DNA from: CAYUVA01 sp964448115 [NCBI: uncultured bacterium]
Lineage (GTDB): Bacteria > CAYUVA01
DNA: 64,000 nt
NCBI GenBank assembly: GCA_964448115.1
Contig: CAYUVA010000001.1
Coordinates: forward strand, 7,966 to 71,965
Reading direction: 5' to 3'
The notes below the pieces were generated by a model that made no database searches, was not told the origin of the DNA, and worked only from the letters and a program-made list of their open reading frames with translations. The position numbers were made by a program, and so were the translations under genes. Numbering within the stretch: position 1 is the stretch's first letter; the number at the start of each line of letters is the position of its first letter. Shown here one piece after another: positions 10,116 through 18,973 of this stretch.

Positions 10116-13100
10116 ATGGCGGAAAGCAACAGGCAAAGAATTGGTAAAGCACTGGATCTGTTGAAGGATGGCTTGTATCCCTTTGTCGAAAGGGAAATGA
10201 AAGCCAAATATCAAGACCAGTGGCGAAACCGGGCAGCGGAAAGCTTCAAGAACAGGGAGGCAAGCGACCTGAATTGGCAGGATGCTTATACCCTGTTGCA
10301 TATAATGTGGCATAACTGGAATAATGTTTTTTCCACGACCTTAGGCTCATTTCAAAGGAGTCTAGTCGCCGAACTTAGGGATGTTCGTAATAGGTGGGCG
10401 CACCAGGAATCCTTCAGCACCGACGATGCCGACCGCGCGTTGGATAGCATACACCGCCTTCTCCAGGATGTTTCTGCTCCGCAGGCTCAAGTAGTTGATG
10501 AAATGAAACATGAATTGCGTCGCATCACCTACGAAGAACGTGCACGCAGAGAGAGCCATAAATTGGCGAACTCGATGCTTGAGGGAGGGGCTGGGGGTGG
10601 ATTTAAGCCCTGGCGCGATGTTGTAACTCCTCATAGAGATGTAGCATCGGGGAAGTATCAACAAGCTGAATTCGCCGCCGATCTCTGGCAGGTCTATATG
10701 GATCAGTTCTCTGAGAAATCGAGTCTCAATCCAGAATATGCGAATCCTCGCGAGTTCTTCCGAAGGACATTTCTGACCGAAGGTTTGCGGAGGCTTCTGG
10801 TAGCAACGCTTCGCAGGCTTGATGGAAGCGGCGGGGATCCGGTCATCGAGCTTCAGACCAATTTCGGCGGTGGCAAAACGCATTCGTTGCTCGCTTTATT
10901 CCATCTTTTTTCCAATGATACCCCTGCCTCAGATCTTGCTGGCGTGGATCAACTGGTCGCCGAGGCATCCTGCACTCCAGCAGCAAATGTAAAAAGGGTG
11001 GTGCTTGTAGGCACCAAACTGCAACCTTCGGGTATTATCAAGCCGGATGGCATGATCATAAATACTTTATGGGGCGAGCTGGCATATCAACTCGGCGGAA
11101 TGGAGGCATATAATCTAATCCGCGATTCGGATAAGAACTCGACCAATCCAGGGGCTTCGTTGATTGAGTTACTACAAAGGTACAGACCGTGTTTGATCCT
11201 GGTCGATGAGTGGGTCGCTTATGCCAGGCAGTTATATAACAAGTATGATCTACCATCGGGGAGCTTCGATACACAGTTTACCTTCGCCCAGACCTTGACC
11301 GAGGCGGTAAAGTCGGTAAATGGGACTATGCTGGTAGTGAGTATTCCTCAATCCGATAATGAACTCGGTGGCGAAGCGGGCAAGATAGCGCTGGATCGGC
11401 TTCAAAATGCTATGGGGAGGATCGAGGCTCCCTGGAGACCAGCCACGGAAAAGGAGAGCTTTGAGATAGTTAGGCAGCGCCTTTTTCAGCCTATAACCGA
11501 GGAGCAAAAATTCCGTCAAAGGGATGCTGTCATAAAAAAATTCATGGAGATATACCGCACTAACCAAAGCGAATACCCTTCCGAGGTAAATGATCCGGGC
11601 TACGAGGTTCTAATGAAGCTGTCATATCCAGTACACCCGGAGGTATTCAAGAGGTTATACATGGAATGGTCCAGCTTGGATAAGTTCCAGCGAACACGCG
11701 GTGTGCTTCGCCTCATGGCGGCGGTGATCAGCAATCTATGGGAAAACAATGATAAAAATCTTCTGATATTGCCGGCAAGCATCCCGGTATATGCGGTATT
11801 AGCGGAATTCAGGAAGTACCTGGATGAGCCTTGGTCTGCGGTAGTGGAGAAGGATATTGACGGTCCAAGTTCACTACCCATGGAAATAGATCAAAAGATT
11901 CAAAACCTGGGCAGGTATTCAGCTTGCCGCAGAGTAGCTCGCACTATATTCATGGGATCTGCGCCGGTTGTAGCCGCAGCTGGCAGGGGGCTTGATATAA
12001 GCAGAATAAAGCTGGGATGCGTGCAACCGGGAGAAAGCTCGGCGACCTTCAGTGATGCCTTAAGATACTTGTTAGATGAGTCAACTCACCTTTATTCGGA
12101 TCACTCCCGGTACTGGTATTCGACTCAACCGACTGTAAACAGGTTAGCCATGGATCGCGCCAAGCAATGTCGCCAGGAGGATGTCTTTGAGGAAATAAAA
12201 AGGCGTTTAAAGACAGAAAGAAATAAGCCTGGCGATTTTGCTGGGATTCATCCCTGTCCCAATAGTTCCGGAGATGTAACCGATGAAAAAGAAACAAGGC
12301 TGGTTATTCTTGGACCGGAATACCCGCATATATCAGGTAATGATCAGATCAGCAAAGCAAAGCAATTTGCCGAGAATATACTTCAAAAAAGAGGGAATGC
12401 TCCTCGTATCTATCGCAATACATTAGTTTTCCTTGCAGCGGATTATAACAAAAGGTTAAGTGAGTTGGAGCAATCTGTGCGGAATTATCTAGCCTGGTGT
12501 TCCATTAAAAGCGAAAAAGAAGAACTGAACCTTGATACTCGTCAGATCAATCTGACCGAAAAAAGGGTTGAAGAGGCTTGCGATACAGTTGATGAAAGAA
12601 TATCGGAGACCTATACATTGCTTCTAGCGCCGGAGATGAAAAACCATAAAGATAGAGATTACTCATGGAAGACAATCCGCTGTAAGGGTGGAGATTCGAT
12701 TACCGTGAGAGCCTCAAAGAAGCTCGAGCAGGAGGGATTATTATACACGCAAATGGGAGGTGATGTATTAAGATATTGGTTAGATAATATACCGTTGTGG
12801 AGGGGGGATCATGTCAAGGTTACGGAGCTCGTGGAAGACTTTGCAACATATCTATACCTACCGAAGATAAAAGATAACTCGGTGATTCTAAAGGCAATTA
12901 AGGATGGTGTAAACCGTCCGACATGGGCATCAAAAGGCTTCGGATATGCTGAGCTTTATAGCCAGGAGACCGCTGAATATAAGGGTATCAAGGTTGGCGA
13001 GCCGATCACACCGAGACTGGATAATAATTGCGTGCTGATAAAACCTCAAGTAGCATTGAAACTGATAAATCATCAATCCAATTTATCTTCCATGCCCGGC

Positions 13101-13430
13101 ATCAGCACAGCTACGACCGCAAAAGAAACCGAAGGAACTAGACAAGTTCCTGGTGCAGAAGAAACTACTACAGGTGTTTCGGTTGCTACCCCTAAAAAGC
13201 GCAGATTTCATGGGTCTGTTGTTCTTGACAAACTTCAATTAGGCAGGGATGCATCGCGGATAAATGAAGAAATAATTAGACATCTAAGCAGATATTATGA
13301 CAGTAAAATTGAGATCACTCTCCACATCAATGCAGAAATCCCAAATGGAATATCGGAGGATGATGTCCGAACTATCACTGAAAACTGCCGGACATTGAGG
13401 TTTAAGGATTTTGATTTCGAGCATAATTAA
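10116..13430 (+). CDS. DUF499 ATPase with N-terminal Swt1-like HEPN domain (defence cassette component)
   Basis: The 1104-residue protein is a large P-loop ATPase of the DUF499 family, with Walker A-like FGGGKTH (K254) and a LILVDEW Walker B. Residues 1-130 look like a Swt1-type HEPN domain and contain R91-NRWA-H96, the RX4H pattern of HEPN ribonucleases. The C-terminal third is charged and includes a Thr-rich linker before a final domain (HGSVVLDKLQLGRDASRINEEI). It begins 12 bp after the methylase stop, behind GGAGGGTG. The family recurs beside DUF1156 methylases in defence islands; this ATPase may sense invading DNA and trigger the effectors. Whether the HEPN part is a nuclease or only a dimerisation module is open. 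Confidence 0.85.
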   Translation: MAESNRQRIGKALDLLKDGLYPFVEREMKAKYQDQWRNRAAESFKNREASDLNWQDAYTLLHIMWHNWNNVFSTTLGSFQRSLVAELRDVRNRWAHQESFSTDDADRALDSIHRLLQDVSAPQAQVVDEMKHELRRITYEERARRESHKLANSMLEGGAGGGFKPWRDVVTPHRDVASGKYQQAEFAADLWQVYMDQFSEKSSLNPEYANPREFFRRTFLTEGLRRLLVATLRRLDGSGGDPVIELQTNFGGGKTHSLLALFHLFSNDTPASDLAGVDQLVAEASCTPAANVKRVVLVGTKLQPSGIIKPDGMIINTLWGELAYQLGGMEAYNLIRDSDKNSTNPGASLIELLQRYRPCLILVDEWVAYARQLYNKYDLPSGSFDTQFTFAQTLTEAVKSVNGTMLVVSIPQSDNELGGEAGKIALDRLQNAMGRIEAPWRPATEKESFEIVRQRLFQPITEEQKFRQRDAVIKKFMEIYRTNQSEYPSEVNDPGYEVLMKLSYPVHPEVFKRLYMEWSSLDKFQRTRGVLRLMAAVISNLWENNDKNLLILPASIPVYAVLAEFRKYLDEPWSAVVEKDIDGPSSLPMEIDQKIQNLGRYSACRRVARTIFMGSAPVVAAAGRGLDISRIKLGCVQPGESSATFSDALRYLLDESTHLYSDHSRYWYSTQPTVNRLAMDRAKQCRQEDVFEEIKRRLKTERNKPGDFAGIHPCPNSSGDVTDEKETRLVILGPEYPHISGNDQISKAKQFAENILQKRGNAPRIYRNTLVFLAADYNKRLSELEQSVRNYLAWCSIKSEKEELNLDTRQINLTEKRVEEACDTVDERISETYTLLLAPEMKNHKDRDYSWKTIRCKGGDSITVRASKKLEQEGLLYTQMGGDVLRYWLDNIPLWRGDHVKVTELVEDFATYLYLPKIKDNSVILKAIKDGVNRPTWASKGFGYAELYSQETAEYKGIKVGEPITPRLDNNCVLIKPQVALKLINHQSNLSSMPGISTATTAKETEGTRQVPGAEETTTGVSVATPKKRRFHGSVVLDKLQLGRDASRINEEIIRHLSRYYDSKIEITLHINAEIPNGISEDDVRTITENCRTLRFKDFDFEHN

Positions 13431-13685
13431 CTTTTTTTTTTTCAACTCTAAAAAAGAAAATCGATAGTGTCCGTAATCATCTGTAAAAATGACTCAAGCA
13501 ATATCATTACTATGCATCTTGCATAAGGTTATGTACATCGGTTGTCATGGAGATAAGCGAAGAACGGGTAAGTGGCAGGCATTACCTGGATATGGAGTTA
13601 TTAGGTGATGATATCTTGGAGGGGGTTTCTCAAGGCATTTAAGTAGATTAAGGTTTTTTAGAGAATAAAGAGTAGGTGGTTCGCC

Positions 13686-13715
13686 AAGCCCCTGCCCTAA
13701 AGCTCGCAGGGGCTT
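13686..13715 (+). terminator. Perfect 10-bp hairpin, candidate terminator
   Basis: AAGCCCCTGC is perfectly complementary to GCAGGGGCTT with a 10-nt loop. It is followed by only a short T stretch (TTTG), so it may be a weak intrinsic terminator of the defence operon or a REP-like element. Confidence 0.4.
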
Positions 13716-13759
13716 TGTCAACGATTAAGGGTATTCATCCATCACTAAATCACAATCGA

Positions 13760-13809
13760 GACCTTTTCAAAGGTCGGTGATTCTCCTCAACACCTGAATG
13801 AATTCAGGT
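13760..13809. promoter_or_regulatory. Two adjacent palindromes, possible operator region
   Basis: GACCTTT and AAAGGTC form a perfect inverted repeat around TC (13760-13775). ACCTGAAT and ATTCAGGT form another around GA (13792-13809). Both are upstream of the secreted protein gene at 14049, but 240 bp or more from its start. A regulatory role is a guess from symmetry only. Confidence 0.2.
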
Positions 13810-14048
13810 TTGTGCCTTTCTGGGATATCTGCTCCATGAAGCAGGGATAGCCACGCAAAGTAGGCAAGCAACAGCGTCAGATCATAACCAAGAAGAAATT
13901 ACCATTTGATATTAGGGATTTATTGATGTATATGTTTATCAGGATGATGAAATTACAGAAAACTTCGGACAGAGCTGGCAGATCAAGCTTTGGAAGAACT
14001 TTTTCTGGTGGGATTACCCTGAAATTCTAATCCTTAAAGGAGTAAATA

Positions 14049-16772
14049 GTGTCAGGTAGAAGCAGCAAGGTAATTATTGTTTTTCTCATTATTTTTTTGA
14101 TCTCAATTCAAACAATCAGGGGGGATACCGTCAGCGATCTGAACCAGGTTATCGTCTGGACTTTCAATAATTGGCTTATCGACGAATTGCATGTCGAGGC
14201 AGCCGCTTATATAACCCCCCAGTACTGCAAGAGAGGATGGATCAAATGTTGGAATGTGCCCTGGAATGTATTCGCCGATGAAAACCTGGACTTCCAGAGA
14301 CTTCCGCCGCTTTTAAACGATTACGGCGTATTATTCGAGGGAGGAGTTCAGGTGGCTCAAATATGCCCGGATGCAGGCTGGCCCTGCGATAATGAGTATG
14401 ATGATGATCATGTTTATCCTTTTCGCATACCGGACCCTGTCTTCGATGATTTTGTTACCAGGAACCCTGAGGGCACCATATACCACCAGCCAAGCAAGGG
14501 AGATATTATAAACAATGCTTCCATAGCCAATGAGAATTACCGCGATAATGTCTTGTACTGGGCTTATGAGCAAATCGATGCGAATGTGAATGCGCTTGAG
14601 TTCGATGAAATTAATGGTGGTTATAAACTTGGCATTCAGGGCGCAGATATTAACAACTCGAATACTGGTTATGATGATTATGCCATCGGCACGGCAAACT
14701 TCGCCACACGACTATCAGTTTTATGTGGTCATGGGATGTTTGACCCGATATCCTGGTTCATGCCTGATGCAAGCGCAAGTTCACGGGTCAATCCCCCCAA
14801 AAATGCCTTCGATGATGATCCTGAAACATACTGGAGATCCGCAATTTCGAGCAGCCATTGGATCGAGATAGACTTTGGCAGACTGCGCACTGTCCAGCAG
14901 ATATACCTGCATCTTTACCCGGAAAACTTGCTTAAGAAGTTTTACATAAAATACTGGGATGATACTACTGGCTGGACTGATTTTATACCCCCAATAAATA
15001 TTTCAGGTAACATCCAAACTAAACGATCCTTCCTGGTAGAGCCGATTTCCACGACTAAAATCAGATTATTCTCCTCAGATGATGAGGTATATCTTCCCGA
15101 AATGCAGATTTTCGGGGAGGGTTTCAGGCAGTTTCTTTTAAGGAAGTATTGCGTGGACGAGGGATGGACTCCTGATGATCCCCGATGGGAAAGTGAAAAG
15201 CTTGTTGTCCTCGCTGATTTGAATCAATGCTCTGACGGCACTATGAATACATTCAATTACAGGAAGTATTTGCAATATCACGCCTGGACGGAGAATCCAT
15301 TCGGCGGTGAAATAACCCCGGATAACTATCTCGAACCGCCAAATCCACTCTTTATGGAGTGGTTCCCCTATTATTATGCCATTTGGCTGGTTTGGCATTT
15401 TCTAGCCGATGGTGAGCATGTTAATTACATTCAGAACATATATTTGGAATCCTATTCCTATCAAAGATTGTATCAATCCTTCTGGAAATCCGTTCATGAT
15501 AGCGTGTTGGAGTATGCAAAAAGTCAGGGCAAAGATATCTATATAACCTACAATGGTTCTTGGCTCTTTCCCCATTATGTCGATTATATGCTGTTTCCCA
15601 TGGGTAACGGCGGTATATTCCCTGATTACAAAGCGCCATCGCCGACCGACCCGGATAAAACACACCTTGATGGAAAACAGGCACAGATCAATCAATGGAG
15701 ATTGATAAAGAAGCGCGCTACAGAATATCTAGGCAGGGATGTGCCGGTGGTTCCGTTTTGCGACTTCTGGCAACTCGGAATGCCTTATGCACATCTTGGA
15801 GGAATAGATGAACCCGCTGATGAAAGGGCTGTGTACCTTAGAACTTTCGCAATGGAGATGTATGCCGCTGGGGTATATTTCTGCTTCCCGGTTTTAGTGT
15901 GTGAGGAGAATGCCTGGCAGGATTTGATGTCCAATGGCACACCGCTTATCGAGGTTATCAAACAACTGGCTGATTTTTTAAATTCACATAAAGATATATA
16001 CAAAAATGTGGTCGTAAATGGCGCCGAGGATAGGGTTACAGTAAACGGTGTCGTTCCCTTTAACGGTGAGTGGAATCTGGTCGGCGGTCGTCTAATCTCA
16101 CCGGTGAATGAATCTAAAGTTACTATATCCTATATGAATTCGGAAGTAGAACCAAAGTCATTTCTGCATGTTATCAACCATGACTGGGACGAGCTGAACC
16201 ATGTCATGATCCCACAAGAAGATGTGCCGGTTCAGATACCTGTCGAGGGTACCTGCACAGGAGTGAGTATTGTTTCACCTGATTTTCCGTTTTTTGTAAT
16301 TTACCCTGAGTTCTATTGTGGCGATAATAATGTAAGTTTGACTATTCCTGTTTTAGAATATTATGCTGTAATCATGCTGGATATTCCATGGACCCCAACC
16401 CCTACCTACACTTTCACCGCAACAATGACCCCGACCAAGACCCCGACTCCATCCCCTACTGAGACGCCTTCACCCCCGTTCATTCTTACGGCTGGATACA
16501 TGGGCACATACATAAGCAGTCAACTCGGAGGAACATTGGAGATACTCGCCTGGTGCTCATCGCCTAATGAAATAAGAATTGATGAGGTGGAAATATATTA
16601 TGAGGGGATACCGACTGGTTTTCTGATACCAGCCTATGTTGATGAGACTTTCTGGCTGCCACCAACACCGATGCCACCCGGAGGTATTCCAGGAAGCTAT
16701 CTTTATGAGATGGTCGCCAGGGACGAAAATGTGTTAAAGAGCACTCACTGGCCATATCTGAAAGTAAATTAA
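14049..16772 (+). CDS. Large secreted protein with embedded F5/8 type C (discoidin-like) domain, possible glycoside hydrolase
   Basis: A GTG start sits behind AAAGGAG. The N-terminus SSKVIIVFLIIFLISIQTIRG is a signal peptide. Residues about 235-358 form an F5/8C (CBM32-like) sugar-binding domain, recognisable by SASSRVNPPKNAFDDDPETY, WIEIDFG and IRLF. The surrounding sequence (about 25-230 and 360-770) is rich in Trp/Tyr and Asp/Glu and contains DVPVVPFCDFWQLGMPYAHL, which suggests a TIM-barrel glycoside hydrolase whose family I do not recognise. A Thr-Pro linker (residues about 781-811) leads to a small C-terminal beta domain. The protein is probably exported, possibly by the type II system encoded nearby, and acts on external polysaccharide. 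The enzymatic assignment is inference. Confidence 0.55.
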   Translation: MSGRSSKVIIVFLIIFLISIQTIRGDTVSDLNQVIVWTFNNWLIDELHVEAAAYITPQYCKRGWIKCWNVPWNVFADENLDFQRLPPLLNDYGVLFEGGVQVAQICPDAGWPCDNEYDDDHVYPFRIPDPVFDDFVTRNPEGTIYHQPSKGDIINNASIANENYRDNVLYWAYEQIDANVNALEFDEINGGYKLGIQGADINNSNTGYDDYAIGTANFATRLSVLCGHGMFDPISWFMPDASASSRVNPPKNAFDDDPETYWRSAISSSHWIEIDFGRLRTVQQIYLHLYPENLLKKFYIKYWDDTTGWTDFIPPINISGNIQTKRSFLVEPISTTKIRLFSSDDEVYLPEMQIFGEGFRQFLLRKYCVDEGWTPDDPRWESEKLVVLADLNQCSDGTMNTFNYRKYLQYHAWTENPFGGEITPDNYLEPPNPLFMEWFPYYYAIWLVWHFLADGEHVNYIQNIYLESYSYQRLYQSFWKSVHDSVLEYAKSQGKDIYITYNGSWLFPHYVDYMLFPMGNGGIFPDYKAPSPTDPDKTHLDGKQAQINQWRLIKKRATEYLGRDVPVVPFCDFWQLGMPYAHLGGIDEPADERAVYLRTFAMEMYAAGVYFCFPVLVCEENAWQDLMSNGTPLIEVIKQLADFLNSHKDIYKNVVVNGAEDRVTVNGVVPFNGEWNLVGGRLISPVNESKVTISYMNSEVEPKSFLHVINHDWDELNHVMIPQEDVPVQIPVEGTCTGVSIVSPDFPFFVIYPEFYCGDNNVSLTIPVLEYYAVIMLDIPWTPTPTYTFTATMTPTKTPTPSPTETPSPPFILTAGYMGTYISSQLGGTLEILAWCSSPNEIRIDEVEIYYEGIPTGFLIPAYVDETFWLPPTPMPPGGIPGSYLYEMVARDENVLKSTHWPYLKVN

Positions 16773-16889
16773 AAATATTATTCTACCGATAGATTTATCC
16801 GATGTTTAACCAGGAAATTTTCCAAAGCTATCCGACATTTGTTTGTATCTATTCGTTCCTACCGTTAGTAATGTCCCCTTTACTTCCTT

Positions 16890-17090
16890 TTGAAACATGT
16901 TAACAAAGCTGCTTCTTCGGGTAATTCTATGTATTTACCTGTTGATGAGGAAATTAAATCCCGTGTTTCGGAAATAGTTCATTCTCTGGATATGGAAATC
17001 ATCGATATTGCCAGTGAGATGAGACAATTAATAAATATTCGTGAAAGTGGCTCCAGAAAGACATCATTGCAGATAACCCAAACCTTTTAG
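16890..17090 (+). CDS. Possible small protein, 66 residues, uncertain
   Basis: An open frame with a start at 16890 or the ATG at 16929 encodes an acidic, helical-looking peptide (LPVDEEIKSRVSEIVHSLDM). It runs 27 bp into the convergent sulfatase-fold gene. No clear ribosome binding site or family match is visible; it could be a gene remnant or chance. Confidence 0.2.
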   Translation: MKHVNKAASSGNSMYLPVDEEIKSRVSEIVHSLDMEIIDIASEMRQLINIRESGSRKTSLQITQTF

Positions 17091-18968
17091 ATTGTCGAGG
17101 CGCTCTTCATCTAGAGTATCCGGTTGGTTGGAGTCCATATCCATGGGGACAAGTTCGAGGAACTTTATCTTGACCATGCTATCTGTGCCCCTTAGAGGTT
17201 TTATGTTTATATTTCCCCATTCATTGGTTATCTCCATTGTACCAAGGCTCCAATAATTACTTCCGAATTTAGGTGGCACGGTTATGGTATTGTATTGATT
17301 GGAATCATCGCCCGCTCTAACCAGGAAGAGGTCCCTAGGTTTAGTCTTTTCGGCGTTTTGTTCGGTAACGATCATCGCCTTGAGAACGAATCTTCCGTTT
17401 ACGCTCGAGCCACTGATGGATATCTCTGGCGGGTGTTCGTATCGTGGATAGTAGATAAGCTCTCCGCCGGGGATAAAAGACCAATAGTTATCAGTTTGCT
17501 CCTGAGCCAATTCCTGCTGCGATACACTATCACCGGTCATCCCTCGCGATGGATGGAGCATCGATGGTAAGGGTTTATCCGAGACAATGAAGGCATCGCT
17601 TGGTTTGAGGGTTTCCTGGTTTATCGGGAATCTGAATGGTCGATCTGCCTCACAATAACCGGTTTCTTCGAGTATTTTTTCCAGCACCAGGTACCTTTTT
17701 AATAGTTTATTGAATTGATGTACTTTTTCTGGGTATTTCTCTTTCAAGTCGTATTGGGGTATTTCCCCCACAGCGAGGTCATAAAAGTATTCCTCATCAG
17801 TATTATCTTTCCTTCCCTTGACATACTTGAAGCGATCATCCCGTAGTCCATAATATTTGCCCCAGGAGAGTATATGTTGGCGCATTTCTGCATCGCTTTG
17901 TTTCTCCATCAGATCTACCAGGCTTATCCCCTCGATCCTTGCATCTGGTGGGGGATTAATATTACACAAGTCAAGGATGGTAGGCATTATATCGACTGTT
18001 CCCACCAGCGAGTTGATCACTTTACCGCCCTGTACTAGTTTGGGATAGCTGATGATCAGCGGGACATGAATGGCTTCATCTACCACGCTAAAACCGTGCC
18101 CCCAGGCACCGTACTCGCCGAGTTCATCGCCATGATCTGCGGTTATTATGATCAAGGTATCATCGAACTGCTCTAACATGCGAAGTGTCAAAAAGATCCT
18201 GGCAAGATAAGAATCGGTGTAGTGGATGTCCATATCGAGAACATCCTTGAGGTATTGGATCTCCTCAACAGTATAATAACCGATCTCGTGCCGCTCTTGA
18301 TCAAACTTGAGATATAACTTTGCCTCATCCAGCCGATTGGTGAGCCAATGTTCGTATCCCTCGCGATAGTAATGCGGGAAATGCGTATCCATGAAGTGCA
18401 GGTAAAGGAAGTATTTCTTATCCTTGTTTTTTTCGATCCATTTGATGGTTTCTCTCACCAGTACATCAGCTTCGGAATAATATTTTTCATTTTTCTCCCT
18501 GATGAAGTGATACTCGTCGAATAACTTTGCAAGCTCGCTTTCCGGTGTATAAAAAGGATGCACGGTAAGGGAGGCAGTGTAATATCCAGCCTGCTTCAAT
18601 AGATTTGGCAGGTAAGTCTCTCCCGGGGCTGGATTCTTGAATAATGACCACCAGTGCGGGCTATCTTCGAGGAATGATGGGAAATACAGGGAGGTGAAGA
18701 TCTGGGGGATAGATTCGATGGTTACCGTTGCCTGGGAGAAGCAGTTCTTGAACAGCACACCTCCTGCGGCAAGGCGATCCATATTAGGCGATGTTTCCCG
18801 GTGGTAACCATAGCACGAAAGATGGTCGGCGCGAAGGGCATCGAGAAGGATCAATATTATTCGTCGTGGACCCCCATAGCTGGGGTTCAATACATTAGCG
18901 CCAATGAAATAGGCGGCGAATGTTATAATTGCTAGCGATATTAGAATTAAGACTATTTTCTTGTACAT
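17064..18968 (-). CDS. Membrane-anchored alkaline-phosphatase-superfamily (sulfatase fold) enzyme
   Basis: The ATG at 18968 opens with MYKKIVLILISLAIITFAAYF, an N-terminal membrane anchor; longer in-frame starts run back into the upstream glycosyltransferase gene. The periplasmic part has the sulfatase fold: DALRADHLSCYGY (metal-binding Asp region), ITADHGDELGEYGAWGHG (second metal site) and IHVPLIISYP. At the catalytic position the sequence is ATVTIESIP, with Thr instead of the Cys/Ser-X-Pro-X-Arg needed for formylglycine. A phosphotransferase or phosphodiesterase role (as in phosphoethanolamine or phosphoglycerol transferases) is therefore more likely than sulfate hydrolysis. The C-terminal part adds a beta-rich domain. 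It starts 5 bp after the triple glycosyltransferase gene, so it probably decorates the same surface glycan. Confidence 0.75.
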   Translation of the reverse strand: MYKKIVLILISLAIITFAAYFIGANVLNPSYGGPRRIILILLDALRADHLSCYGYHRETSPNMDRLAAGGVLFKNCFSQATVTIESIPQIFTSLYFPSFLEDSPHWWSLFKNPAPGETYLPNLLKQAGYYTASLTVHPFYTPESELAKLFDEYHFIREKNEKYYSEADVLVRETIKWIEKNKDKKYFLYLHFMDTHFPHYYREGYEHWLTNRLDEAKLYLKFDQERHEIGYYTVEEIQYLKDVLDMDIHYTDSYLARIFLTLRMLEQFDDTLIIITADHGDELGEYGAWGHGFSVVDEAIHVPLIISYPKLVQGGKVINSLVGTVDIMPTILDLCNINPPPDARIEGISLVDLMEKQSDAEMRQHILSWGKYYGLRDDRFKYVKGRKDNTDEEYFYDLAVGEIPQYDLKEKYPEKVHQFNKLLKRYLVLEKILEETGYCEADRPFRFPINQETLKPSDAFIVSDKPLPSMLHPSRGMTGDSVSQQELAQEQTDNYWSFIPGGELIYYPRYEHPPEISISGSSVNGRFVLKAMIVTEQNAEKTKPRDLFLVRAGDDSNQYNTITVPPKFGSNYWSLGTMEITNEWGNINIKPLRGTDSMVKIKFLELVPMDMDSNQPDTLDEERLDNLKGLGYLQ

Positions 18969-18973
18969 TGTAG

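Larger units (their letters stand above)
13431..14048. other. 618-bp gene-free stretch after the defence cassette
   Basis: A run of eleven T follows the ATPase stop codon without an obvious stem. The rest contains the hairpin at 13686-13715, two short perfect palindromes (13760-13775 and 13792-13809) and a 31-codon reading frame near 13545 that resembles no family I know. No convincing gene is visible. Confidence 0.5.

Noticed and set aside
3793-13430. BREX or DISARM system
   Set aside because: PglZ, BrxL, DrmB (DUF1998) and PLD components are absent; helicase + DUF1156 + DUF499 fits the Hma-like type better.
17064-18968. Arylsulfatase
   Set aside because: The Cys/Ser-X-Pro-X-Arg maturation motif is missing; a Thr lies at that place.
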